Shown here piece after piece: positions 22,190-30,109 of a DNA stretch of 34,581 bases. Positions within the stretch are counted from its first letter, which is position 1. Each line of letters begins with the position of its first letter. Under the pieces are notes generated by a model. That model saw only the letters and a list, made by a program, of their open reading frames with translations. It had not been told where the DNA came from and ran no database searches. The stretch is taken from positions 1-34,581 of the forward strand of contig JBBRND010000039.1 in NCBI GenBank assembly GCA_038230515.1, given 5' to 3'. Made by a program: the position numbers and the translations under genes. The DNA comes from JAPLDB01 sp038230515 (GTDB taxonomy: Bacteria; Bacteroidota; Bacteroidia; AKYH767-A; 2013-40CM-41-45).

Positions 22190-22414
22190 ATGGAAATCAA
22201 TTTACAAGCGTATTTCGACAACATTCAAAAGAAAACAGGTAAAACTCCAGAAGACTTTAAAAAACTTGCACAGAAAAAAGGCTTCTTGAATAAAGGAAAA
22301 ATTAAACCAACAGTAAAGGCCACTGAAATATTCGATTGGTTGAAAAAAGATTTCGATTTAGGACGAGGACATGCAATGGCTATATACCACACACTTAAGG
22401 GAGAAAGCGATTGA
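22190..22414 (+). CDS. DUF4287 domain protein
   Basis: 74-aa protein consisting only of a DUF4287 domain: IQKKTGKTPEDFKKLAQKKGF, then KATEIFDWLKKDFDLGRGHAMAIYHTL. The family is small, cytoplasmic and probably helical; it is often linked to YdhG/DUF1801-type proteins, but no function is established. It is preceded by the R3b leader also used by the DUF5829 gene. Confidence 0.85.
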   Translation: MEINLQAYFDNIQKKTGKTPEDFKKLAQKKGFLNKGKIKPTVKATEIFDWLKKDFDLGRGHAMAIYHTLKGESD

Positions 22415-22462
22415 TAACAACGAACCGCTAATACCATCTAAGCGTTATGTCCTGATTTAACG

Positions 22463-22490
22463 TGACAGGTCGCCCTTGCTCCTGTCAGGT
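22463..22490 (+). terminator. CCTGTCAGG-type hairpin after the DUF4287 gene
   Basis: TGACAGG (22463-22469) pairs with CCTGTCA (22481-22487) around an 11-nt loop, followed by GGTTATTTT. CCTGwCAGG words also recur at about 3506, 3532, 20892 and 33315. Confidence 0.5.
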
Positions 22491-22514
22491 TATTTTACAA
22501 ACACAATGAACCGA

Positions 22515-22562
22515 AACCCCGAAGGAGTTCCGCGTGCATGCGTGGAGAACTCCTTCGGGGTT
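22515..22562. terminator. Perfect 16-bp hairpin, CCCCGAAGGAGTT family
   Basis: AACCCCGAAGGAGTTC (22515-22530) pairs perfectly with 22547-22562; the loop has an inner CGC/GCG. It has the same arms as the ends of the R3b repeats but a short loop. There is no T-run on either strand, so it may be a processing or protective structure. Confidence 0.6.
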
Positions 22563-22614
22563 ACCACTGCACTGCTAACTTAAAACTGACTGCAAGAAAT
22601 TTGCTTTGACAAAC

Positions 22615-22622
22615 TAACTTTG
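22615..22622 (+). promoter_or_regulatory. -7 box of the STAS-like gene, probably leaderless
   Basis: TAACTTTG fits TAnnTTTG exactly. The ATG at 22628 is 5 nt beyond, so the mRNA probably begins at or near the start codon. Confidence 0.55.
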
Positions 22623-22627
22623 ACTAC

Positions 22628-23026
22628 ATGACAAGTACGATAACAAGACCGGCAGACAAACAAATTTTTGAAGGAATAATTGCTGACTATTATTTAGAGG
22701 ATGGTATTTTAGTTTCACTTTCAAAAAATCCCACACGGACAGTTGAAAATATTACAAGCAATGTTGCTTTAGTGAAAAGTATTACCAACAACAAACCTGT
22801 TCCGCTTTTAATTTATCTTTCTAACTCTCCCATTCCCGACAAAGCGACAAGAAAATTCTCGATTACACAGTTACCATTAATTTATTCTGCAATGGCAATG
22901 GTTTCCAAACCCGGACTTTCAAAATTCATTATGAATATTTTGTTCAGTTTAAAGACGCCACCGATACCAATGAAAAGTTTTACTGACGATAAAGCTGCAA
23001 AGGAATGGTTACAACAATTTTTATAA
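22628..23026 (+). CDS. STAS/SpoIIAA-like small protein, tentative
   Basis: 132-aa cytoplasmic protein. The pattern GIIADYYLEDGILVSLSKNPTRT, then VALVKSITNNKPVPLLIYLSN, and the C-terminal FTDDKAAKEWLQQFL resembles SpoIIAA/STAS-like proteins of Bacteroidota, whose last helix has the same A-x-x-W-L ending. No catalytic residues are seen. It appears to be transcribed alone from its own promoter. Confidence 0.5.
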   Translation: MTSTITRPADKQIFEGIIADYYLEDGILVSLSKNPTRTVENITSNVALVKSITNNKPVPLLIYLSNSPIPDKATRKFSITQLPLIYSAMAMVSKPGLSKFIMNILFSLKTPPIPMKSFTDDKAAKEWLQQFL

Positions 23027-23036
23027 AAAGAACTAA

Positions 23037-23140
23037 TGAACAATAACCCCTAAAAGATTTTGGAACCCAAACCATCTTGCATAATGGTATTAGTAAACTT
23101 GTTTACTTTTGGTTTTGCAGGGAGTGGTATTGTTTACAAT
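23037..23140 (+). repeat. R3a repeat, copy 2, carrying a -7 box
   Basis: Matches 20937-21040 block by block. TACTTTTG lies in TTTACTTTTGGTTTTGCAGG, about 70 bp before the DUF4440 gene, which it probably serves. Confidence 0.75.
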
Positions 23141-23180
23141 TTTAAAGCTATGAACAAACGTGAATACTAACAGAAACAAA

Positions 23181-23663
23181 ATGAAAAAACTATATTTAAT
23201 TTTCTTTGGTCTTTCAATTATTTGTAGCGGGTTGTACGCTCAGGATGTCAATAAAAATCTTGTTAATGCCATTAAAGAAAGAAGTGAATTATGGAATACC
23301 TCCTACAATAAACGTGACTCCCTAGCTTTTTATACGCTTTTTGACAGTCTTGCACTATTAAGTTCGGCAGGCGGCAGATGGATTGGTGCAGAAGAGTGTA
23401 AAAAACTATGCAGGTTTCTTTATGATAAGCGACCTGACATAAGCTGGGTGAATAAATTAAGTAAAATAGAAATTAACGAACAATGGCATGTTGCTTATGA
23501 AACCGGTGATTGGATAGAAGACTGGACCGAAAGTGGTGACAAAAGTAAATCGCAGATAAAAGGAAAGTATTTCATAATGTGGCGCCTTAAAAATGAGAAT
23601 TGGTATATTATTTCAGGAATCTTTACTCCACTATCGTGTACAGGAAGTTATTGCGATAAATAA
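23181..23663 (+). CDS. Exported SnoaL/DUF4440-like protein
   Basis: 160-aa protein. The ATG at 23181 starts a signal peptide (MKKLYLIFFGLSIICSGLYAQ). The body has the NTF2-like layout: helix AIKERSELWNTSYNKRDSLAFYTLFDSLALL, then GGRWIGAEECKK, EQWHVAYETGDWIEDW and KGKYFIMWRLKNENWYIISGIF. This is the DUF4440/SnoaL type, usually small-molecule-binding domains of unknown substrate. The start is preceded by the R3a promoter repeat. Confidence 0.8.
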   Translation: MKKLYLIFFGLSIICSGLYAQDVNKNLVNAIKERSELWNTSYNKRDSLAFYTLFDSLALLSSAGGRWIGAEECKKLCRFLYDKRPDISWVNKLSKIEINEQWHVAYETGDWIEDWTESGDKSKSQIKGKYFIMWRLKNENWYIISGIFTPLSCTGSYCDK

Positions 23664-23934
23664 TAGTAACCAATACACATTAGCTGACCAATAATTCCTA
23701 AAAGGTTTAGAACCCTTTAGAGGTTTTAATAAATATTTGCCGTTCAAAAAAAATAATCTATACAAAAATAAGTAAGCATACTGCTAATCTATAAATCCGG
23801 TTAATTCAGGTTCAGACAATGAGTGCAAGTAAGAGTTTCATTTTAAAATTTATTTAGAAGAGACGGGTTATCGGCAACCCTTAAAAGCTCTGAACCAACC
23901 AAACCGCCATCATTAAACTTATAGTTAATAATTC
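23664..23934 (+). repeat. Intergenic region with a CCTAAAAGG hairpin and R3a copy 3
   Basis: CCTAAAAGGTT (23697-23707) can pair imperfectly with AACCCTTTAGAGG (23711-23723). R3a copy 3 (about 23875-23925) has AACCCTTAAAAGCTCTGAACC and CATCATTAAACTTAT but lacks the TACTTTTG box. It leads straight into the TonB receptor gene. No gene is seen. Confidence 0.6.
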
Positions 23935-26427
23935 ATGTTAAAAAATATATTTTTCTTTTTACTGTCTTTCATTGTTCTTTCAACAAATGCACAACAACCA
24001 AAAAGCAATGCAAGCGGAACAATTAGCGGAAGAATAGTTGATTCTTTATCGGCAAAACCTGTTGAGTACGCCACAATCAGTTTAATAAAGCAAGACAATA
24101 ACAAAGTAGTTAATGGCGGCACAACGGATGATAAAGGATTTTTCAAAATTACCGAAGTGGCAGAGGGAACTTATAAAATTCTTGTTTATTTTATCGGGTA
24201 TCAAACAAAAGAACAGAACAATATTGCTATTGATAAATCAAATTCAAACCTTGATTTAGGTGACATTAAATTAGGGGGCAAACAAACAACACTTAAAGAA
24301 GTAACTGTTACTTCTGAAAAAAGTATCATTGAAAACAAGATTGATAAGCTCGTTTACAATGCTGAACAGGATGTGACTTCGCAAACAGGAGTTGCAACAG
24401 ATGTATTAAAGAAAGTTCCGCAGGTTTCCATTGACGTAGATGGAAATGTAGAATTGCAGGGCAGTTCAAGTATCCGTTTTCTTATTAACGGAAAACCTTC
24501 TGTTATTTTTGGAAATAATATTGCCGAAGTTTTGCAATCTATTCCTGCAAGCCAGATAAAAAGCATTGAAGTGATTACAAGCCCAGGGGCAAAATATGAT
24601 GCATCGGGAACTGGAGGCATCATAAATATCATCCTCAAAAAAAGCACTGCTGAAGGCATCAATGGCAGTGTGTCTTTGTCAGCAGGTACACGGCTTGAAA
24701 ATGGTTCTTTGAATCTCAATGCACATCATAAACATTTTGGTGCTAACGCTTTTATAAATGGAAACGCTCAATTGCCGTCAACAACAATTAATACGCAGCA
24801 TCGCACATCGCAGGACAGTTTTCTTTTGCAGTCTTCTCAATTAAACCAAAACGGCACCAGTGATTTTAGCAGACAAGGTTTTCAATCAGGCATTGGTTTT
24901 GACTGGGACATCACACCAAAAAATAATTTATCAGGTTCTTTTGGCTTTGATTATTTCGGAAACGCTAATGATGGAGCGTTCAACAGAAATTCTGTTAGTA
25001 AAGACTCATCGTCAACTATCATTTCAGAGATTGATGACAGAACGACTACATCAACTGAATTTCATGAACAATCTTATGAGTGGGAATTAAATTATAAAAG
25101 AAAATTTAAAGCAGAAGACCACGAACTTGAAATTTCTTACCTCACTTCTCTCGGAAATAATTATTCGCATTACAATCAATCACAAAAATATATTTCTCCC
25201 GACTCAGTTTATTCGGGTTCGTATGGAAACAACCCGGGAACAGAAAACGAAACAAACTTTACTATTGATTATACGCTACCCTTCGGTGAAGATGTATTGC
25301 TTGAAACCGGAGCAAAAGCAGAACTTATTCAAATCATCAGCAATGCAGATGTCTGGTTGCTCAATCCGGTTCAAAACGATTACACATATAGTACAACGCA
25401 ATCTTTATCTCTCAATTACAAGAGCAATGTGTATGCAGGTTATCTTTCCATGAAATTTAAAATGTTTAATTGGTTAGATGTAAAAACAGGTTTGCGATAT
25501 GAACAAACAGAACAAAACGCTTTTTTTTCCAACTCGGGAAATGTTTATCTGAAACCCTATGGTAGTTATGTTCCGTCAGGAATTATTTCACATTCGTTCA
25601 AAAAAAATCAGACATTAAAATTAAGCTACTCATACCGCATTGAACGACCTGAATACCGCGACCTCAATCCTTTTGTCAATGCAAGCGACCCTAAAAATCT
25701 TACAACCGGAACGACAGGTTTGCGCCCCGAACTTGGTGAAAAGGTAGAAGTAACCTACGGTAAAACCACTCAAAGAGGAACTGTATTAAATGCAACTCTT
25801 TTCTATCGTGGCAATAAAGACGACATACAATCTTTCACAAGATATTATTCTTCTTATGCCGCTGGTGATTCCATTTATACAAATGTTGCAGTTACTACCC
25901 GTGAAAATGTAGGGCGCGAAAATAATTTTGGCTTGAATATTTTTACATCTATTCCTTTCACATCTAAAATAAATTTCCGCACAAACATTTCCTGCTTTCA
26001 ACGATACATCATAAACGGGGCATTGCCCGGAAAAAATGTTCAGGGATTTAATTACCGCATCAATGCAAATGCATCTTATGAAATAAGCAACTCATTTATT
26101 GTTGAACTCTTCGGAAATTTTAATTCGCCACGAATAAATGCACAGGGAACTATGCCTGCATTCACCACTTACAATTTTGCGCTGCGAAAACAATTCCTTC
26201 GTAAGAAGGCAAGTTTCGCACTCACCGCAACCAATTTTTTTGGCAAATATGTAAAGCAGGAAACAAAACTTGCAGGAGAAAATTTTACTTTAGATAACAT
26301 ACGCGAACTGCCTTACAATTCTTTTGGAATTAATTTCACTTACAAATTCGGAAAACTTGAATTTAAAAAAGAAAAAGAACCGGAAGATATTAATCTGACA
26401 CACCCTCCTGTTGATAATCAAAAGTGA
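23935..26427 (+). CDS. TonB-dependent-receptor-like outer-membrane beta-barrel protein
   Basis: 830-aa outer-membrane protein. The signal peptide is MLKNIFFFLLSFIVLSTNAQ. A carboxypeptidase-regulatory-like domain (about 28-105: SGRIVDSLSAKPVEYATISL...GYQTKE) is followed by a plug region (about 120-235, with SIPASQIKSIEVITSPGAKY and GGIINIILKK) and an OMP_b-brl_3-type barrel to the end. It lacks a SusD partner, so it is of the single-gene type. The ligand is unknown. The length and all three parts are complete. Confidence 0.88.
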   Translation: MLKNIFFFLLSFIVLSTNAQQPKSNASGTISGRIVDSLSAKPVEYATISLIKQDNNKVVNGGTTDDKGFFKITEVAEGTYKILVYFIGYQTKEQNNIAIDKSNSNLDLGDIKLGGKQTTLKEVTVTSEKSIIENKIDKLVYNAEQDVTSQTGVATDVLKKVPQVSIDVDGNVELQGSSSIRFLINGKPSVIFGNNIAEVLQSIPASQIKSIEVITSPGAKYDASGTGGIINIILKKSTAEGINGSVSLSAGTRLENGSLNLNAHHKHFGANAFINGNAQLPSTTINTQHRTSQDSFLLQSSQLNQNGTSDFSRQGFQSGIGFDWDITPKNNLSGSFGFDYFGNANDGAFNRNSVSKDSSSTIISEIDDRTTTSTEFHEQSYEWELNYKRKFKAEDHELEISYLTSLGNNYSHYNQSQKYISPDSVYSGSYGNNPGTENETNFTIDYTLPFGEDVLLETGAKAELIQIISNADVWLLNPVQNDYTYSTTQSLSLNYKSNVYAGYLSMKFKMFNWLDVKTGLRYEQTEQNAFFSNSGNVYLKPYGSYVPSGIISHSFKKNQTLKLSYSYRIERPEYRDLNPFVNASDPKNLTTGTTGLRPELGEKVEVTYGKTTQRGTVLNATLFYRGNKDDIQSFTRYYSSYAAGDSIYTNVAVTTRENVGRENNFGLNIFTSIPFTSKINFRTNISCFQRYIINGALPGKNVQGFNYRINANASYEISNSFIVELFGNFNSPRINAQGTMPAFTTYNFALRKQFLRKKASFALTATNFFGKYVKQETKLAGENFTLDNIRELPYNSFGINFTYKFGKLEFKKEKEPEDINLTHPPVDNQK

Positions 26428-26440
26428 GATCTAATTATTT

Positions 26441-26622
26441 TCTGTGATGTCACTTCTTCGCGCGATATTGAACCATCAGATGAACCACACACCGGCAATA
26501 GCACAACATCTCTTGAATGACACACCCCTAAGATCCCCTCTCTTCTCTCTTACGCGCCTTGCTGCCATGCAGAGGGGACTTGCTTGCGCACAGGCAGCGT
26601 AGAGACCTGACAGCACTGAAAC
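26441..26622 (+). repeat. Dispersed repeat R1, copy 7 (hairpin deleted, module B present)
   Basis: The head TGTGATGTCACTTCTTCGCG passes straight to AACCATCAGATGAACC: the left hairpin arm and loop are lost. The core and module B (hairpin arms CCCCTCT and AGAGGGG) follow. Confidence 0.85.
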
Positions 26623-26632
26623 GTTCGAAACT

Positions 26633-26818
26633 AAAAAAGAGAAAAGCCCGTCTTTCCGGTTGCCAGTCCTTATACGCCATTCCCCCAAATGTTTACCGAA
26701 GAGAGGTTTATGCACTGTTTTATGATCATGAAACCCGAAGGCGCAGGTGTCATAAAACGTAAGCATGGCTTATTATCAAGGCATCGGACATGATGCGATT
26801 TAAATACTCCTGACCTGC
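26633..26818 (-). ncRNA. Candidate structured RNA, tandem copy A
   Basis: Homologous to the element at 26897-27077. On the minus strand it shows GCATC-ATGTCC-GATGC, then GTTTTATGA pairing with TCATAAAAC, then AGTGCATAAACC, GGAATGGC, AAGGACTGGCAACCGGAAAG and a T-rich end TTTTCTCTTTTTT. The promoter position has TAAATTTA, one base off the -7 consensus, and the terminator stem is weaker than in copy B, so it may be decaying. Short open frames here show no protein features. Confidence 0.55.
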
Positions 26819-26896
26819 TAAATTTAAAACATTTCTTTTACTGCATACAGCAAAAAGAAGTTTGCAAAGTGTAAGAACCCAGCGAAAAATTATAGC

Positions 26897-27077
26897 AAAA
26901 AAAAAGCCGTCTTTCCGGCTGTCAGTCCTGGTGAGCCATTCCTTTATGCCTTATAGAAGCCGGGTTTGTGCACTTGTACCTACCTATCCCAACAAAAAGT
27001 GAGTGCAGGAAATAGGTACATAGCATGGTTCACCATCAAAGCATCAGACAGGATGCTACTCATTGCTTCTACCTGCT
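26897..27077 (-). ncRNA. Candidate structured RNA, tandem copy B, with promoter and terminator
   Basis: The minus strand has a perfect -7 box TACTTTTG (27081-27088). About 180 nt later comes an intrinsic terminator, AGCCG-GAAAGA-CGGCT followed by nine T (26897-26920). Between them are a hairpin AGCATC-CTGTCT-GATGCT, a stem GGTGAACCAT with ATGGCTCACC (one mismatch), and a stem TGTACCTA with TAGGTACA. The last two stems differ in sequence from copy A but still pair. No protein frame is conserved between the copies. The family is not recognised. Confidence 0.65.
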
Positions 27078-27090
27078 CTGCAAAAGTAAA

Positions 27091-27313
27091 AAAATGAAAT
27101 GGAATAAAAAATCTTGATGGGAAGCAAAGAACTTATTCTTGACTTTTCGGCATTGTTTTTAAAAAGAGCAAGGAGAAAATACAAAGCTCTCTCGATAAAA
27201 CTTTGAAAAAACAGTTCCGTTTATTTCCAGAGGTTTATTGGCTAACAGTGCCATTTGAGAAGATCGGGTTGTTGTTAAAATGTTGTGTGTCCTTTTAAAA
27301 TAAAGGGATTCTT
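27091..27313. other. Intergenic stretch, nothing recognised
   Basis: AT-rich sequence between the RNA element promoter and R1 copy 8. No gene, hairpin or repeat family was identified here. Confidence 0.4.
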
Positions 27314-27513
27314 ATGCTGCCACTTCTTCGCGCGATGGTTTTTGATGGTAGAGAGAACTGACATGAAACATCAGGTAAGCCCCACACCGGCAGCAGCACA
27401 ACCTCTAACTGCACTTGAATGACACACCCCTAAATCCTCTCTCTCTTACGCGCCTTGCTGACACACAGAGGGGACTTGCTTGCGCACAGCCAGCACGGAA
27501 GACCAGCACTAAA
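27314..27513 (+). repeat. Dispersed repeat R1, copy 8 (full, with module B)
   Basis: Full copy with TGCCACTTCTTCGCGCGATG, the core ACCGGCAGCAGCACAACC, and module B with arms CCTCTCT and AGAGGGG. It lies just beyond the stop of the minus-strand AAA+ gene, in the orientation opposite to that gene. Confidence 0.85.
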
Positions 27514-27528
27514 ACTTTAAACTCCTCT

Positions 27529-29703
27529 TTAAATCAGGTCATCAATAAAAGTGGAAGCATCTTTATCGGGGTCAACATCGTGTACGAGGGTGTTTTTATT
27601 TTTCCGGAGTGCATAAATTTCTCCCAGCGTAGCCGGTGTTTTAAAATGATGTTTGATGCCGAGCCGCTGTGTGAGCAGGTTTGCATCGAGTACCGACAAT
27701 TGCTTAAACTCTTTGCGGGCCACCAGCCGCCCCGGACGCAGCAGGGCTTTGTCAATTTTCTTCAGTTCCACATTAAAGGTACAGATAATCTGCAGCCGCA
27801 GCATGTCGTTCAGCAGTCCGTCAGTCATATTGAGCAGGTTGGTAACGCCCTGTATGCGCGTATCGCTTTGCCGTGAAGCAAGGAGCGGTTCGGCATCTTC
27901 AATCAGGAGTACGCAAAAAATTTTGCGGGCTGAAAACTCGTTAATGGTGCGGGTAAGAAAAGTCATGAACCCGGGATCAACAAGATGGTCAACCATGTTG
28001 GGAGGCATGTAAATTACTTTTTTACTTTTCGTTGCCATGCTGCGCAGCAGGTGCCTGATGTAAAAAGTTTTGCCTGTGCCCGGCTCTCCGTGAAACAATA
28101 CCAGCCCTTGTGTTTCCGACTCAAACCGCTTCATCAACTCGGTATGAAATTTTTGAAACCCCGAACCGTAATTTAAATCGAGGTCTTTGATTTCAAAATT
28201 ATCATTTACCGGGTGCGAGTGCAAATGAAAGTTGCCGCTGCTCACCTGCACCATTGAAATTTCAGGAGTATCGGGAACAGGTTCCAGAGCGCACACCTCC
28301 ACGTGATACAACAGTTCATTTTCAAAACTTCTGTCGCGTTTGCCCGAAGCATTGGGAGGAAAATAAAAGTTAAGCATGCCCACGTTAAAGGTTGTGTAAT
28401 CTGAACCGTTTCGCTCAACATATTCAGAGCAATCAAATTCATTTTTGTCTTCAGTTAATACCTCGGTAATATGTACAATGTAGGGCTTGCCGGGGAAAGC
28501 GAAGACATGTGAATGAAAATGGTCTCTGTCGTAAGGGAAATCGGTTCCTTTAAAAAAAAGTTCGGTGGCTTCCATTTCTTCTTTCAATCGCTTTCGCAGT
28601 GCAGTTGCTTCCACATTGTCGTACCCTATGTAGCTTTCGGTAGGGAACTCATTAAAGCGGCAGATGTAATACCGCCTTGCATTAAATTCCCCTGACTTGC
28701 TTCCATCCTCTATCCATTGCCATTGCTGTTCGGTTAGCGGCACATCGGTGAGATTTTCGTTACGGGTAGAATCGTATCTATCATCATCGTCATCCTTTAG
28801 GTTCTGCAAATTAATTTCACCCTTACCTTCCAAAATAAAAAAGTGCTGAAGAGGAATAATGCTGAGCGTGAATTTTTCTTTGGCATCATCAAAGTAATTT
28901 ATTTCCCTCACCATTATTTCTGTAGGAATATCTTTGTACAACTCTACTCTCTTTATCCAGTTGCCGCGGCTGTCATATTCATACCTGCGTGTTTCCTGCC
29001 GCTTGTCGTGTCTCCATCTTCTATTGTTGTACAGTGTAATGTTTCCGGCTTCATCGTATTGTATGGTGTTCGTATCAACTTTTTGAACGATACCGTTTGC
29101 ATCAAGATGTTTTGTTTCTATCGTGCTTCCATGCTCATCATATTTGTGTAGTATTTTCTTCTCCACTTCTCCTTCTTTAGTGTATATGGTCTGCTCAATA
29201 GGTTTACCGTCCTCATTATTAATAAAGGTGTGCCTTATCGACTTTGAACCATCGGGCATGAGCGTATAAAAATCACTGTAAAATCCGTTCTCATCATATT
29301 CCCAAACGGTTGTGCTTTTCAGGTTGTTGTCTGCATCAAACTCTTTCTGCTTGTGCAGCAAACCCCAGTTATTATATTCTCTCCGGAGCATGGATAAAAG
29401 ATTACCATCGTTGTCATAACGCATTATTTCAATAGGTTTTCCTTCAGCATCATATTTATCATAGTAAATACCATCGCTATGATTGTAGTATGCCTTTTCA
29501 GAAACGGTACCGTTTTCGCTGAAGGTGTATAAAGAATTTCTCTTGAACTTGTAAGTATTGTACTTGCATACAATTACTCCTTTCTGCTTCAGCACGGTAT
29601 TGTAGCAGCTTTGTTTCACCTGCCATACTTTTCCTTTCAGCCCGTATTTTTCGAGTGTGCAAGCTTCATTGTCGATTGACCGGTTCTTCTTATTCTTTGC
29701 CAT
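27529..29703 (-). CDS. YD-repeat-like domain fused to an AAA+ ATPase
   Basis: 724-aa protein. Residues about 15-260 are YD/RHS-like repeats (YDAEGKPIEIMRYDNDGNLLS, YDEHGSTIET, YDEAGNITLY, YDSRGNWIKR). Residues about 330-500 are a mixed middle region without a recognised family. Residues about 520-724 are an AAA+ ATPase: Walker A GEPGTGKT (539-546), Walker B CVLLIEDAE (E602, D603), sensor 1 in ICTFN, and an arginine-finger-like LLRPGRL. There is no signal peptide, so the YD part would be cytoplasmic, unlike typical exported RHS proteins. A likely -7 element TAATATTG lies on the minus strand at 29727-29734. The role is unknown. Confidence 0.8.
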   Translation of the reverse strand: MAKNKKNRSIDNEACTLEKYGLKGKVWQVKQSCYNTVLKQKGVIVCKYNTYKFKRNSLYTFSENGTVSEKAYYNHSDGIYYDKYDAEGKPIEIMRYDNDGNLLSMLRREYNNWGLLHKQKEFDADNNLKSTTVWEYDENGFYSDFYTLMPDGSKSIRHTFINNEDGKPIEQTIYTKEGEVEKKILHKYDEHGSTIETKHLDANGIVQKVDTNTIQYDEAGNITLYNNRRWRHDKRQETRRYEYDSRGNWIKRVELYKDIPTEIMVREINYFDDAKEKFTLSIIPLQHFFILEGKGEINLQNLKDDDDDRYDSTRNENLTDVPLTEQQWQWIEDGSKSGEFNARRYYICRFNEFPTESYIGYDNVEATALRKRLKEEMEATELFFKGTDFPYDRDHFHSHVFAFPGKPYIVHITEVLTEDKNEFDCSEYVERNGSDYTTFNVGMLNFYFPPNASGKRDRSFENELLYHVEVCALEPVPDTPEISMVQVSSGNFHLHSHPVNDNFEIKDLDLNYGSGFQKFHTELMKRFESETQGLVLFHGEPGTGKTFYIRHLLRSMATKSKKVIYMPPNMVDHLVDPGFMTFLTRTINEFSARKIFCVLLIEDAEPLLASRQSDTRIQGVTNLLNMTDGLLNDMLRLQIICTFNVELKKIDKALLRPGRLVARKEFKQLSVLDANLLTQRLGIKHHFKTPATLGEIYALRKNKNTLVHDVDPDKDASTFIDDLI

Positions 29704-29777
29704 TGCGAACGTAATTTATTTGAGCGCAATATTAGAAAAAGTAAAGTACAGAATGAAAATCCCGGAACAAAAATTTC

Positions 29778-29998
29778 CTGTGTTGCCACTTCTTTCCCTT
29801 AAAAACGGGACAGGCGCACGATGGCTTGAGGGTAGAGAGAACTGATATGAACCATCCGATAAACCACAAACCGGTAATAACGACCTCTAACGGCACTAGA
29901 ACGACACACCCCTAAATCCCCTCTCTCTTACGCGCCTTGCTGACACGCAGAGGGGACTTGCTTGCGCACAGCCAGCGCGGAAGGCCTGCCAGCATTGA
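29778..29998 (+). repeat. Dispersed repeat R1, copy 9 (full, with an insertion in the head)
   Basis: The head TGTTGCCACTTCTTTCCC is interrupted by about 25 bp (TTAAAAACGGGACAGGC) before GCACGATGG. The core is more diverged (ACCACAAACCGGTAATAACG). Module B is complete, ending GGCCTGCCAGCATTGAAA. Confidence 0.8.
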
Positions 29999-30080
29999 AA
30001 TGGGGCCTACCATGGAAGAAGAGGAAGCGATGATGGCAGCAGTGCAGAATTAATTTTTATTCGTTGAGTAACCTACGAAG

Positions 30081-30100
30081 GGGCAGAAAAATTTCTGCCC
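30081..30100. terminator. Bidirectional hairpin after the T9SS repeat gene
   Basis: GGGCAGAAA (30081-30089) pairs with TTTCTGCCC (30092-30100), followed by TTTCGTGTTTT on the plus strand. It lies 10 bp beyond the stop of the minus-strand gene at 30110. Confidence 0.65.
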
Positions 30101-30109
30101 TTTCGTGTT

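Noticed and set aside
26476..26766. Open frames on both strands over R1 copy 7 and RNA copy A
   Set aside because: No family features; they run across repeat and structured-RNA sequence and are not kept in the sister copies.
26897..27077. Identification of the tandem RNA as 6S RNA
   Set aside because: Size and promoter/terminator fit, but the symmetrical central bubble typical of 6S RNA was not seen; a model search is needed.
27415..28012. Long plus-strand frames opposite the AAA+ gene
   Set aside because: Shadows of the minus-strand gene, whose Walker motifs identify the true frame.
29999..30052. 17-codon frame MGPTMEEEEAMMAAVQN
   Set aside because: Too short, begins in the end of R1 copy 9, and no start signals are seen.
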